Assembly: GCA_032353305.1 (NCBI GenBank)
Contig: JAUCNG010151094.1
Location: 1 to 13,281 of the forward strand
Length of the DNA: 13,281 nt
Direction: 5' to 3'
From: Cephalothrix spiralis
Taxonomy: Eukaryota > Nemertea > Palaeonemertea > Archinemertea > Cephalotrichidae
Shown piece by piece: positions 1 to 7,483 of the stretch. Position 1 is the first letter of the stretch. Each line of letters opens with the position of its first letter. The notes beneath the pieces are model-generated. The model had not been told where the DNA came from and ran no database searches. It saw nothing but the letters and a program-made list of their open reading frames with translations. The position numbers and the translations under genes are program-made.

Positions 1-103
1 GATGATTGGCGAAAATTAGGAGCAGATGGGTGGGGTTATGAAGACGTGTTACCATATTTTATGAAATCTGAGAAAGCCCATGATGAGAACTTATTGTACT
101 CAG
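1..103 (+). CDS. GMC oxidoreductase, first visible exon (partial)
   Basis: Reads in frame from base 1 and encodes [20 protein letters not shown] followed by [14 protein letters not shown]. This is the conserved block after the FAD-binding N-terminus in GMC enzymes. It ends at CAG|GTATGA, leaving one base of a split Gly codon (phase 1). The true 5' end of the exon is outside the window. Confidence 0.93.
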
Positions 104-3100
104 GTATGACAACAAATAGTGCACTGCTTCAAGAGTTCCTTCAGTAAATCATTGTATTGCTGATCATTATGTAAACGAGGTTTACTTCGTTCTTGAGGGA
201 CAGAGTTGAACTCAGGTTTGAACTGAACTAAGTTTCTAGGCCTAATAACAATCAGCATATATTTTATTCTTCAATCATCATAATGTAACACTGTCTTGCC
301 AAAGCCAAGAGATCTTGGCCGAAGCCAAGAGATCTGAGTTTAGGAAGAATCTACCCACTATTTATACTGACACAAAATGGAGCTATTTTTAACATTACGT
401 TTATATTAAACGCTTCACTCGCCTACATACTCCTATGACGTTGACGACGCGCGAACGAATGTCATACTACTTAAATAAGGTTTTCCCCAAGCTATTAATC
501 AATCGAAAGTAAAGTACTCAATACTGGACATCAACATATTAACTATCTTTTAAAGTTAACTCAATGTTTAGGGACAATACGAATTTAAAACGTTCTAAGC
601 TCTTTCTAAGTTAGATTATAGACAACTACAATGTATATAACAATTAGAGCATCTAGATTTATCTTGTAATACTTCATCACCAAGCGCATGAGTATCTTAT
701 TTCATCTTATATAGACAATAAGAACAGATATTCGCTAAGCATAACTGTGACGTCATTTTATGCAAATGACGTCACTTTGACGTCAAAATTATTTGATAAG
801 AATAAAAATGGGAAGTTCAACCCAAAATGCCGCCCTCACAAGCAATAACCCTAGTCTTAATTCTTTCGCTATTCCAAATTCACCGACAGCAACAACTATT
901 TATATTAGGTCTTCGAAAATCACAGAGTACTGTCCATAAATCGATCCCAGCTGCACCCTTAGATATATTAAGTGGCAATAAAACAGCTGATAATCTTATT
1001 GTTTTACTATAATACTGTCTTAGCTTTTATGGAGAAAGTACAAAATGTAAGACGAGGTGGCCGAGTGGTTAAGGCGATGGACTGCTAATCCATTACGTTC
1101 TACGTGCATGGGTTCGAATCCCATCCTCGTCGAATCTTTTCCTAAATCCGCTTGTGTGTGACATTTTACACACATCATTAAAGAGCTACAAACAGTTATA
1201 CTCTGTGAGATATTGCTAAAAATATTTTATGTCCTTTTTGTTTTTCATATTTTGTTTATTTCCAGGGTACCATGGTGATAGTGGACCCATGCATGTTACA
1301 ATACAAAAACACACTCCATTAGCGATTACCATATTAGCTGCTGCCAAAGATCTAAAATATCCATTTACTGATAATAATGGCCGAGACCAAGAAGGTAATT
1401 TAAGAAAGATATTGAAAATTGAAATAAAACCCTTTTTTTAATCTTTTGAGTGTTGGGCCGCTCGCCCGCTCCGTTAACCTTTTGCGCTCTTATGCAATTT
1501 ATGCTTTGAGTGCAAAAAAAAGTAATACTTATATTACATAATTATATCGAGGTTACCCTCGGGATATTGGGAACTATGCTACGAGAGACTAAAATTCGGG
1601 TCCAAGGAATTAAAAAAATACCAGAATTTTTTTCTATCTTTATTAGAAGTGCCCAAACTAAAAACATTTTGTGAGACGCCACTAAAAATTAAGTGACTTA
1701 CATTGTAAATAAACTTAAATATTTCGCCAAATATAGCAGACTAGAGCTATGCCTCATAAATGTCATTATATAACTTGTTCTTTTTTACTAGGATTCATGT
1801 TTACTCAGGCAACTATTGATGCCCACGGCAAGCGTTCCAGTGCATCACATGCGTATTTATTCCCAGTCATGAGTAGACAAAACTTACACGTTGTAATTCA
1901 AGCTCATGTATCAAAGGTAAGCATACGTTTTGCAGTAAGCGGCCTAGGTACGAAAATATTCAAACGATTTAAACGTTTGCATCGTGTTGTTAGAATGTCA
2001 ATGCAGTGTTCATTCTGGTTATAGTTTAAAAATTATATTTTCTAGAGAAACTTTTAAATGAATACAAGTTTGAAAATAAAAAAAACTCATCCTTTTAAAG
2101 ATTCTTAAAAACAAGCGCGCTTGCACCTCCGGAGGGCATTGAAGAGTATTTATCGATGGGGCTAACACTTGTTGACTTGCTCCTTGAGCCAATACAGACG
2201 TTTATAGCTCAAAAGCTGATGCAGTTGATGAAGTGATAATTATGTAAACAGCAAGTGATATAAACTCTCCAAAACTGAAGAGCAACATTTCGAGGGAAAA
2301 TTTAAAAGAAATACAAGTATTATAAAAAAACTCTTTTCTTCAGATTCTTATAGAAAATAATACAGCAGTAGGTGTTCAATACATCAAACGGGGTAAAACG
2401 TTTACAGTAAAAGCTCGAGATGAAGTCGTCATTTCAGCTGGTGCAATCGGATCACCACAACTTCTTATGCTCTCAGGAATTGGTCCAAAGAAAGAGTTAG
2501 AAAAGCACGGGGTAAGTACAGTGTTCCAATATTATGCCAAAAGTTCAGAAACAGAGAATAGAACAAAGAACCATATTTACATGCTACTGATCACTGTCTA
2601 GTAATAGTGAAAATGTGTTCCTCTTTTGATAATATGTTTCATCAGTCAGAAAAGATAAACGATAATATCACAATACAGAGGTATCAGAGCTTAAATGTAC
2701 AATCTTAAACAGTCGTGGTCGGGTTGCAGGTCTAGCACAATTCAAATATTTTATAGAGCACCCTAGCTGAATATTTCATTACACGACGACAATGGGATGG
2801 CAACGCTCTTGTAAAATATTACTGTACGGGGAGTTGTGAAGTTTGATTTGAATTACTCGAAATTCCACTCGATCTTCGGTATGACTCCCAGTAGTAGCCT
2901 AAAGTAATATTATAAAGCCAACTCAGGTTATGAACTAGAATGTTGCATGTTATTAAACATCGGTCTAGAGGACAGTCAGGTGTTAATTCACATTTAAATT
3001 AATATTGTTCTGCATACTTTCAGATCGATGTTATTGCCGATCTTCCCGTAGGAAGAGGTCTCCAAGATCATGTTGGAGTTTATGGTCCTGAAATACTAAT

Positions 3101-6100
3101 CGAAAAACATACTGATATAGGACCAGATGATTATGATGGTCACATGGATAAACTAATGCATAAAGTTTTCGGAGCTGGTAAGTGATTAGCTGAAATTGAT
3201 AATGCCCATGCGCGTCATTGCATTGGTCATGTTGCGTTAGAAGACTGCCCAAAAGAAAGATTGCGCATCCAACGGAATTGCTATTTTTGAAGTTTGAAAG
3301 TAGCGTAGTTGCTGCGATAACTGTAAAATAAATCAATCAATGAAAATTGGCGATGAATGTTCATCGGATTATAGCACATAGAATATCCTAATTAGAAAAT
3401 TCATCGATAATAGCTATTTACGAAATCTCACATGTATACGTATGTGGGGGTCAATGCCCTTCGTTAAGGGAAAAATGGCAATGTATGTAGCATGTACATG
3501 TATATAAAAATGGCAATTTTTTCGCTATCGGAAACGGAAAAATCTAGAAGAAAAAACTTTCGGAAACGGAAAAATCGAGAAAATCGGGAACGGGAAAAAG
3601 GATGAAAATTCACATATAGGCATTGACCCCCTCAAGTATAGGAAAGGGCCCTAAATGGTTTAGCGTGATGCGTGAAACACTTTTACCGTAAGGGGGGTAA
3701 TGAAGGGGTTACGCAAAAAATCGCATTTTTAGGCGTGAAGCGACTTTTTGTTAAGTGTGCCTTTTCAGGGCCTCTTAGGATTGGCGACGGACGTTCCTCT
3801 GAATATCCCCAAATTATCAAAACAAAACCGGAAGTAGAAGTATTTGATGTTCACGTGACCATAAAAACAGAAAACGTTTTCCAAACACGGACCTTTTTAT
3901 ATGTTTGACTTTAAAATTAATAATAATAGCAAAATACCCTCTTGATAATAAAGTGCAAAATATATAAACGATCACTGCACTGGTGATAGATTACGTGCAT
4001 GCCTAAGTTGAGGGTGAATGAAGAACCTAATATAACAGTATTTCTTAATTTAAAGGAATAATGTCCAGTCCAGTTGGGATTGAAGGAAGTGCATTTTTGA
4101 GAACGGATATGCAACCAGAAAGTAACCAGTATCCTGATTTCCATGTATTGTTTATGGCAAGACTCTTAGGAAATGGGAAAAATGGAGATGATTTCAAAGA
4201 CTTTTTCGGATTCAATGATAAGGTTTGTACCAACTTTTAACGTCATTATTTTTTAACGGCCTGTATTATAGAAGAAATTCAGTGTTACGCCGCTAGGGGC
4301 TGAAAAATGACGCCATGAATATCTCAGATTATATGAATATCATTTGCATAACTTATTCTTCGTAAGCTTTTAGACAAGGGTCGATAATGTTATTGTGAAT
4401 ATATACTCATATCATTTCAATTCTTATATTGAATTGAAAAATAATTGAAATTGATTTTTATTTTTAATTGAAAAATAATTTCAATTGAAATAAAAAAAAA
4501 TACATTTTATTTTCAAGTAAATTTTTATATTGAGAGATGCATAAAAGTCAATTGGCGTATCAAATTGGCGTTGAGGCCGAAAATGTATTTGGGCCGAAAA
4601 TGTTGGGGCCAAAAGTGTTGGGGTTAAAAGTGTTGGGGCTGAAAAATCCTATACGAATAACTTTAGGCCTACTGTCCAATTATGTAACCGGTTTTTAAAT
4701 ATTGATTGTTTCTTTTCTTAGATATGGGCATATCACTACAGCAAGCCGTATGGTACTAGGGGTCTAACGCCATGTGTATATATTTCAAGACCAAAAAGCT
4801 CAGGCAAACTCACACTAAGATCAAGTGATCCTTTTGACAAACCGAACATTGATCCAAATTATTTCGCAGTAGAGCACGACTTCAAAACTTTAGTACAAGG
4901 TAGGCAGCTTGCATATGTTTCACGACCACACGCCATTCTTGAAGGCCCATGACTTTAAAAAACTCGTTATGTTCGTGTGGACCAAATGGTCAAGCGGTCT
5001 TGTCTAAATTCCACAATCTTTTATTTGAATTTATTTCGGGTATCGACACACCGATATAAATGATGTATTCGAGGCCGATCACATGTTAGTCTGGGAACGG
5101 CCTAGCCGGCTACTTTTATATATGCATTGTATCGAAAGGCTATCAGGAACTTTTTTGGACTCGAATTTCTGGCAGGTACATGTATCTATTTCCTATCATT
5201 CTAGATGCGTTAATTTCCATCAAAAGCTCTTGAAATTACCTATGTTATATTTCTCTTTGTAGCCGTCGAAATGGTCGCAGGTCTGGCAAACACAACATCT
5301 TTTAGAAAGATTGGTGGTAGACTTGCTGATTTAGAAAAGCCACTGCCATTTTGCGCCCATCATAAAGTAGGATCTCCAGAATATTGGAAATGTTACGTTG
5401 AAGAACTAAGCGTTCAGCTTTATCATGTTTCATGTACCTGTCGAATGGGAGCTAAAAGTGACCCCAAAACAGTTGTAGATCCTGAATTGAGGTAGGTTTC
5501 CTTCGAATTTTCACCGGAGAACAAGTTTGCGTCCGTTCACTTCAACACTATACAATTAACTCTTAAATTCCCGCCAAATTTGTCAAAAATTGCAATTTTG
5601 TGCACACTAAAAAACATAATTAGATTTCATAGTAAGAAAAGGGTATAATAATGGTTTATATTCAAAACTGGCTTGATTTTGAAATGACGTCATGTTGGTG
5701 CCGGGAAATGTCAAAATAGCGCTGCTTAGCGTCCACAGATGAGGTCGCGGTATATAGCGCAATTTCTTTTTATATAGTACATAAAAAACGTATTTTTAAA
5801 CAGCAAAATAAAGATGAAAATTATCCTTATTTAAGATTTTTTCTGTTTTTTGATCATTTGTTACATTTGCAAACAGATTTTTTCATATATAAAAATCTTC
5901 GCCTCTATTGGCTATCCATAGTGATCCCGTAATGACAGATAGTGATCGATCCCGCTTGTGATGCGTAGCGCCGCTTTGAGCGATCCTAGCGCTAGCGCGC
6001 TAGCGCTAAGCAGCGCTATTTTGAAATTTCCAGGCACCATCCTCTCGGTGCTTTTCATTGACTTGTGCATAAGCCGCGAGTATTATCGCAAATGCAAAAA

Positions 6101-6345
6101 TCCTATTTTGGAGTATTTAAAAATTGCAATGACTTATTCTAGTATATTTAATCTCCAGGGTAAAAGGAATCAACAATCTCAGGGTAGCTGATGCATCAGT
6201 ATTTCCAGTTATTACCTCTGGAAATATTAACGCACCTGTCATCATGGTTGCGGAGAAAGCAGCTGATATTATTCGCAATCATGTTCCACCACCGAAAGTA
6301 AAACTACCCAAGCAAAAGAAAAAGAAACATCATATTTATCATTGA
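1..6345 (+). CDS. GMC-family FAD-dependent oxidoreductase (glucose/choline dehydrogenase-like), 3' nine exons, 5' partial
   Basis: Nine exons join in one frame: 1-103, 1266-1394, 1792-1916, 2344-2511, 3024-3177, 4056-4222, 4722-4899, 5263-5491, 6159-6345 (1440 nt, 479 aa plus TGA). All introns are GT-AG and every junction phase matches. Visible residues 1-25 match the family's W-x(3)-G-x(2)-GW-x-Y-x-DVLPYF block. Residues 152-166 fit the second GMC signature (GA..SP.LL..SGIG). His396 lies in a YHxxxTCxMG context and is the expected catalytic base. Residues 439-444 (GNINAP) hold the second active-site Asn position. GMC proteins are usually near 600 aa, so roughly 130 residues, including the FAD-binding GxGxxG, should lie upstream. 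The family oxidises alcohols or sugars using FAD; the substrate here is unknown. The tail is strongly basic. Intron 1 contains a tRNA gene. The gene converges on a kinase gene. The family call is firm; the subfamily is open. Confidence 0.95.
302..335. repeat. Short direct repeat, 14 bp, two copies
   Basis: AAGCCAAGAGATCT occurs at 302-315 and again at 322-335, a 20-bp period with six bases between copies. The first copy continues into CTTGG, giving a near-palindromic CCAAGAGATCTTGG. No function is inferred. Confidence 0.6.
748..785. promoter_or_regulatory. Cluster of three perfect CRE palindromes plus an octamer motif
   Basis: The full CREB/ATF consensus TGACGTCA occurs at 748-755, 767-774 and 778-785. 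The POU octamer ATGCAAAT at 760-767 overlaps the second site by one base. Three exact 8-mers in 38 bp is far more than chance predicts. The cluster is in intron 1 of the oxidoreductase gene, 266 bp upstream of the tRNA-Ser gene. It could be an intronic enhancer or an alternative promoter element, or part of a mobile element. The sites are directly visible; their regulatory use is inferred. Confidence 0.5.
1051..1132 (+). tRNA. tRNA-Ser (anticodon GCU)
   Basis: The gene is 82 nt and folds fully. The acceptor stem pairs 1051-1057 with 1125-1131, with discriminator G at 1132. The anticodon stem ATGGA/TCCAT encloses a seven-base loop with anticodon GCT at 1084-1086. The long variable arm forms ACGT-TCT-ACGT at 1095-1105, typical of a class II serine tRNA. 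The T stem ATGGG/CCCAT encloses TTCGAAT. Box A (TGGCCGAGTGG, 1058-1068) and box B (GGTTCGAATCC, 1111-1121) are intact, and no CCA is encoded, as in eukaryotic nuclear genes. There is no intron. It reads AGC and AGU codons. It lies in the sense orientation inside intron 1 of the oxidoreductase gene, so RNA polymerase II transcription would pass through it. It looks functional. Confidence 0.97.
1137..1140 (+). terminator. RNA polymerase III oligo-T terminator of tRNA-Ser
   Basis: A run of four T residues begins five bases after the tRNA 3' end, the minimum signal expected for pol III termination. No longer T-run is found close by. Confidence 0.65.
1266..1394 (+). CDS. GMC oxidoreductase, exon 2 of the visible set
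   Basis: Acceptor TTTATTTCCAG at 1265; donor GAAG|GTAATT. Phase 1 in and phase 1 out. It encodes [11 protein letters not shown] and onward to DNNGRDQEG. The GYHGxxGP start is a family landmark (substrate-domain entry) and supports the splice to the previous exon. Confidence 0.94.
1395..1791 (+). other. GMC intron 2
   Basis: GT-AG intron of 397 bp. A small hairpin (CGAGG-TTAC-CCTCG, about 1548-1561) is the only structure noticed. No coding or mobile sequence is recognised. Confidence 0.85.
1792..1916 (+). CDS. GMC oxidoreductase, exon 3
   Basis: Acceptor TTTTTTACTAG; donor AAAG|GTAAGC. Phase 1 in, phase 0 out. It encodes [20 protein letters not shown] and then [21 protein letters not shown], the family block (Q.TI..G.R.S....YL.P...R.NL.V) that lines the active-site cavity and precedes the FAD-domain strand. 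Confidence 0.94.
1917..2343 (+). other. GMC intron 3, with a degenerate echo of its own 3' end
   Basis: GT-AG intron of 427 bp. The stretch at about 2045-2113 (ATACAAGT, then an A-run, ACTC, and AGATTCTTA) loosely matches about 2293-2362, which spans the intron 3' end and the start of exon 4. Identity is roughly 70% by eye with gaps. This may be an old local duplication of the splice-acceptor region. The copy lacks a continuing exon-like frame. Confidence 0.6.
2344..2511 (+). CDS. GMC oxidoreductase, exon 4 (second GMC signature)
   Basis: Acceptor CTTTTCTTCAG; donor GGG|GTAAGT; phase 0 at both ends; 56 codons. It contains the FAD-domain strand ending in [20 protein letters not shown] followed by IG. 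This fits the second GMC signature pattern [GS]-[PSTA]-x2-[ST]-[PS]-x-[LIVM]2-x2-S-G-[LIVM]-G at every position. It is the single strongest family marker in the window. Confidence 0.96.
2512..3023 (+). other. GMC intron 4
   Basis: GT-AG intron of 512 bp. It is AT-rich and of mixed composition. I see no tandem array, clear inverted repeat or coding homology in it. Confidence 0.8.
3024..3177 (+). CDS. GMC oxidoreductase, exon 5
   Basis: Acceptor CTTTCAG; donor GCTG|GTAAGT. Phase 0 in, phase 1 out. It begins [20 protein letters not shown], the strongly conserved VG-x-NLQDH-type block of GMC enzymes (here VGRGLQDH), and continues into a more variable substrate-domain region rich in Asp, Lys and His. 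Confidence 0.94.
3178..4055 (+). other. GMC intron 5 (contains a short inverted-repeat element)
   Basis: GT-AG intron of 878 bp, from GTAAGT to TTAATTTAAAG. The acceptor has a weak pyrimidine tract but is fixed by frame and homology. It contains the GGGGGTCAA-ended element at 3446-3631. A 78-codon open frame at 3672-3908 has no recognisable homology. A CACGTG E-box lies near 3854. Confidence 0.82.
3446..3631. mobile_element. MITE-like element with 13-bp perfect terminal inverted repeats
   Basis: GGGGGTCAATGCC at 3446-3458 is mirrored exactly by GGCATTGACCCCC at 3619-3631, enclosing a 186-bp unit. The interior repeats words such as ATCGGAAACGGAAAAA and TCGGGAACGGGAAAAA, the reverse complements of TTTTTCCGTTTCCGAT-like words seen in the kinase introns. 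No target-site duplication is obvious and no transposase is present. It is best read as a short non-autonomous element. Confidence 0.55.
4056..4222 (+). CDS. GMC oxidoreductase, exon 6
   Basis: Acceptor TTTAAAG; donor GATAAG|GTTTGT. Phase 1 in, phase 0 out. It encodes [19 protein letters not shown] and onward, including [14 protein letters not shown]. This is the family's G-x-x-S/T...E..AF....P..Q.H pattern of the substrate domain. Confidence 0.92.
4223..4721 (+). other. GMC intron 6 (AT-rich repeats and a minisatellite)
   Basis: GT-AG intron of 499 bp. Around 4430-4495 it has self-similar AT-rich sequence with ATTGAAAAATAATT twice and inverted CAATTGAAAT pieces. The G-rich 15-bp minisatellite at 4570-4646 follows. 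No gene is seen. Confidence 0.82.
4570..4646. repeat. 15-bp period minisatellite
   Basis: About five imperfect units of GTTGGGGCCAAAAGT-type sequence: 4570-4584, 4585-4601 (17 bases), 4602-4616, 4617-4631 and 4632-4646. Each has a GT-rich start, a G-run and an A-run. The last three units are the most alike. Confidence 0.75.
4722..4899 (+). CDS. GMC oxidoreductase, exon 7
   Basis: Acceptor TTTCTTAG; donor CAAG|GTAGGC. Phase 0 in, phase 1 out. It encodes [20 protein letters not shown] and then [20 protein letters not shown] with PNIDPNYF after it. The S-x-G-x-L-x-L-x-S-x-DP...P.I.PNYF block is highly diagnostic of the GMC C-terminal domain. Confidence 0.95.
4900..5262 (+). other. GMC intron 7
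   Basis: GT-AG intron of 363 bp. A stretch near 4980-5030 vaguely resembles a tRNA box A and D arm, but no stem set closes, so no RNA gene is called. Nothing else is recognised. Confidence 0.8.
5263..5491 (+). CDS. GMC oxidoreductase, exon 8 (catalytic His)
   Basis: Acceptor CTCTTTGTAG; donor TTGAG|GTAGGT. Phase 1 in, phase 2 out. It encodes [20 protein letters not shown] and onward to [19 protein letters not shown] and VVDPELR. The His (visible residue 396) aligns with the catalytic His of the family's H-x-x-G-T-C-x-M-G motif. The usual Gly is Cys here (TGT at codon 399). VVDPELRV leads into the last conserved block. Confidence 0.95.
5696..6039. mobile_element. MITE-like element with 36-bp terminal inverted repeats
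   Basis: The left arm 5696-5731 starts TGGTGCCGGGAAATGTCAAA and ends GCGCTGCTTAGCG. The reverse complement of 6004-6039 matches it at 34 of 36 positions, and the similarity stops sharply at the outer edges. The 344-bp unit has no coding capacity for a transposase. A 22-bp perfect palindrome (5987-6008) adjoins the right arm. No clear target-site duplication is visible. Its length, TIRs and intronic site are typical of a non-autonomous DNA transposon; the superfamily is undetermined. Confidence 0.75.
5987..6008. repeat. 22-bp perfect palindrome of AGCGCT units
   Basis: TAGCGCTAGCG followed by its exact reverse complement CGCTAGCGCTA. It is made of overlapping AGCGCT and CTAG words and overlaps the inner edge of the right arm of the MITE-like element. 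Confidence 0.85.
6159..6345 (+). CDS. GMC oxidoreductase, last coding exon
   Basis: Acceptor TTTAATCTCCAG completes a split Arg codon. It encodes [20 protein letters not shown] followed by [19 protein letters not shown], the near-invariant C-terminal GMC block. It then adds a short lineage-specific tail, [20 protein letters not shown] plus YH, and TGA at 6343-6345. The tail is proline- and lysine-rich, with no ER-retention or peroxisomal signal at the end. Confidence 0.96.
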
Positions 6346-6644
6346 AAAAGTATCAGGAAACTAATTTTGAATATATTAATGACAACTTATGTATAACAAT
6401 ACATTTTGGTGAAACTGAATCGATAACAATTGGTTAGTATATGTTTCGTGCAACAAATTCAAAATCATCATCATAATTGTGTCCCTAAGATAAATCTTTA
6501 AAATTTGGAGGGTTTAACATCTATCGTTCTTTCCACAGCAAAACTGTCGATGCGAAACATTGATTTTCAATCTAATTGCAGTAAAACCTATCGATTGAAA
6601 ATTGGATGTGACTATTATTACCGTTTCGTAAATAAGAGATTATT

Positions 6645-6660
6645 GTTTATTATAATAAAC
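6645..6660. promoter_or_regulatory. Palindromic poly(A) signal candidate for the oxidoreductase
   Basis: GTTTATTATAATAAAC is a perfect 16-bp palindrome that presents AATAAA on both strands. On the plus strand AATAAA is at 6654-6659, about 310 nt after the oxidoreductase stop, a plausible 3' UTR length. Further plus-strand AATAAA copies exist downstream (for example 7691-7696), so the true site is uncertain. Confidence 0.45.
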
Positions 6661-7390
6661 TCTCTTTAACTTAATAAGATTCTCATTTCTCAAGTTAGTT
6701 TTTGGAAATTATTAAATTTAAGAAGTACATTACAAGTATTTGATTTAAAAAATCATCGCAATTGTATATAGTTGCCAAAAACATAACTTGTAGTAAAACT
6801 TCATAAAATCATTGATATAGAAACAATACGAAAACACTAATTGTTTGGAAAATGGATGGGGATATGGCAACATCCAGATGCATATCATGATACATTGATA
6901 CATTTATAAGTCCCTATATGTCCATATATTTGTTTACTTTTGAAAAATGTTTTGAATAGATTTGAGTGAGTTTTTCTTAGTTTTGTTATTATTTATGTTT
7001 GCTCATTATCATCGTGTTCAACAACTTTCATTCCATGCATTTAAACAATATCATAAAGTGTAATTCACCATTCACCAAATATAAGGAGATGCAAAATATT
7101 ACCATGTATGTTTTTAAACAATTTGGTATCATCTTTAACATCCCACAGTGAAATGTAAAATATAGATAACCGACTGTATGCCATCTTACCTAATTGTTCA
7201 TATAAACATACTTGCTCCCTAATTGTCACCATGTCCATTTTCACTACATTATTTAAATAGGTACGTATAAAACTATAGGTTTAAATTAATGGTATTCATA
7301 GGCAAGAGTTTATGAACGAATTTGTTGGAAACCCACGTGGCTGTAAATATTGTTGTAAATAATCAATTTGTTTACAGATTATTTAGGAAC

Positions 7391-7418
7391 AGTAAAGCAT
7401 GGCTAAATTGTGAAAATT
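7391..7418 (+). repeat. Dispersed 28-bp repeat, copy 1
   Basis: AGTAAAGCATGGCTAAATTG continuing to TGAAAATT matches 9808-9835 at 24 of 28 positions in the same orientation. It directly precedes the foldback hairpin here. In the other copy it precedes TTTCCGTTTACGATA-type sequence, suggesting a shared element head with different interiors. Confidence 0.5.
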
Positions 7419-7483
7419 GGTCCCTTTTCATTTTGGTCCCTTTTTGGTACCAAAAGGGACCAAAAATGCTAAAAGGAACCAAA
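7415..7483. repeat. Foldback hairpin of GGTCCCTTTT units
   Basis: The left arm (TTGGTCCCTTTTCATTTTGG, then TCCCTTTTTGG) folds onto the right arm (CCAAAAGGGACCAAAAATG, then CTAAAAGGAACCAA) about a central GGTACC at 7446-7451. Pairing is near perfect apart from small indels. It would form a strong stem in RNA or extruded DNA. Confidence 0.8.

Larger units (their letters stand above)
104..1265 (+). other. GMC intron 1 (hosts tRNA-Ser and a CRE cluster)
   Basis: GT-AG intron of 1162 bp, from CAG|GTATGA to TTTATTTCCAG|GG. It holds a 14-bp direct repeat, three TGACGTCA sites, an octamer and a whole tRNA gene, all listed separately. A 61-codon reading frame at 827-1012 shows no recognisable homology and looks like chance. 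The rest is AT-rich sequence with no feature I can support. Confidence 0.9.
5492..6158 (+). other. GMC intron 8 (contains a 344-bp MITE-like element)
   Basis: GT-AG intron of 667 bp, GTAGGT to TTTAATCTCCAG. More than half is the inverted-repeat element at 5696-6039. A perfect TGACGTCA lies at 5685-5692, just outside that element's left end. Confidence 0.88.

Noticed and set aside
827-1012. 61-codon frame in intron 1 with a hydrophobic N-terminal stretch
   Set aside because: It could pass for a signal peptide, but no homology, splice support or exon continuation is visible, and it ends just before the tRNA gene.
3672-3908. Plus-strand 78-codon frame in oxidoreductase intron 5
   Set aside because: The flanking exons join in frame without it, and no GMC homologue has a matching insert that I recognise. 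Kept as a chance frame, not an alternative exon.
4980-5035. Possible tRNA or tRNA-derived SINE head in intron 7 (ATGGTCAAGCGGTC)
   Set aside because: A box A-like word is present, but no box B with GGTTCGA, no acceptor stem and no cloverleaf can be closed.
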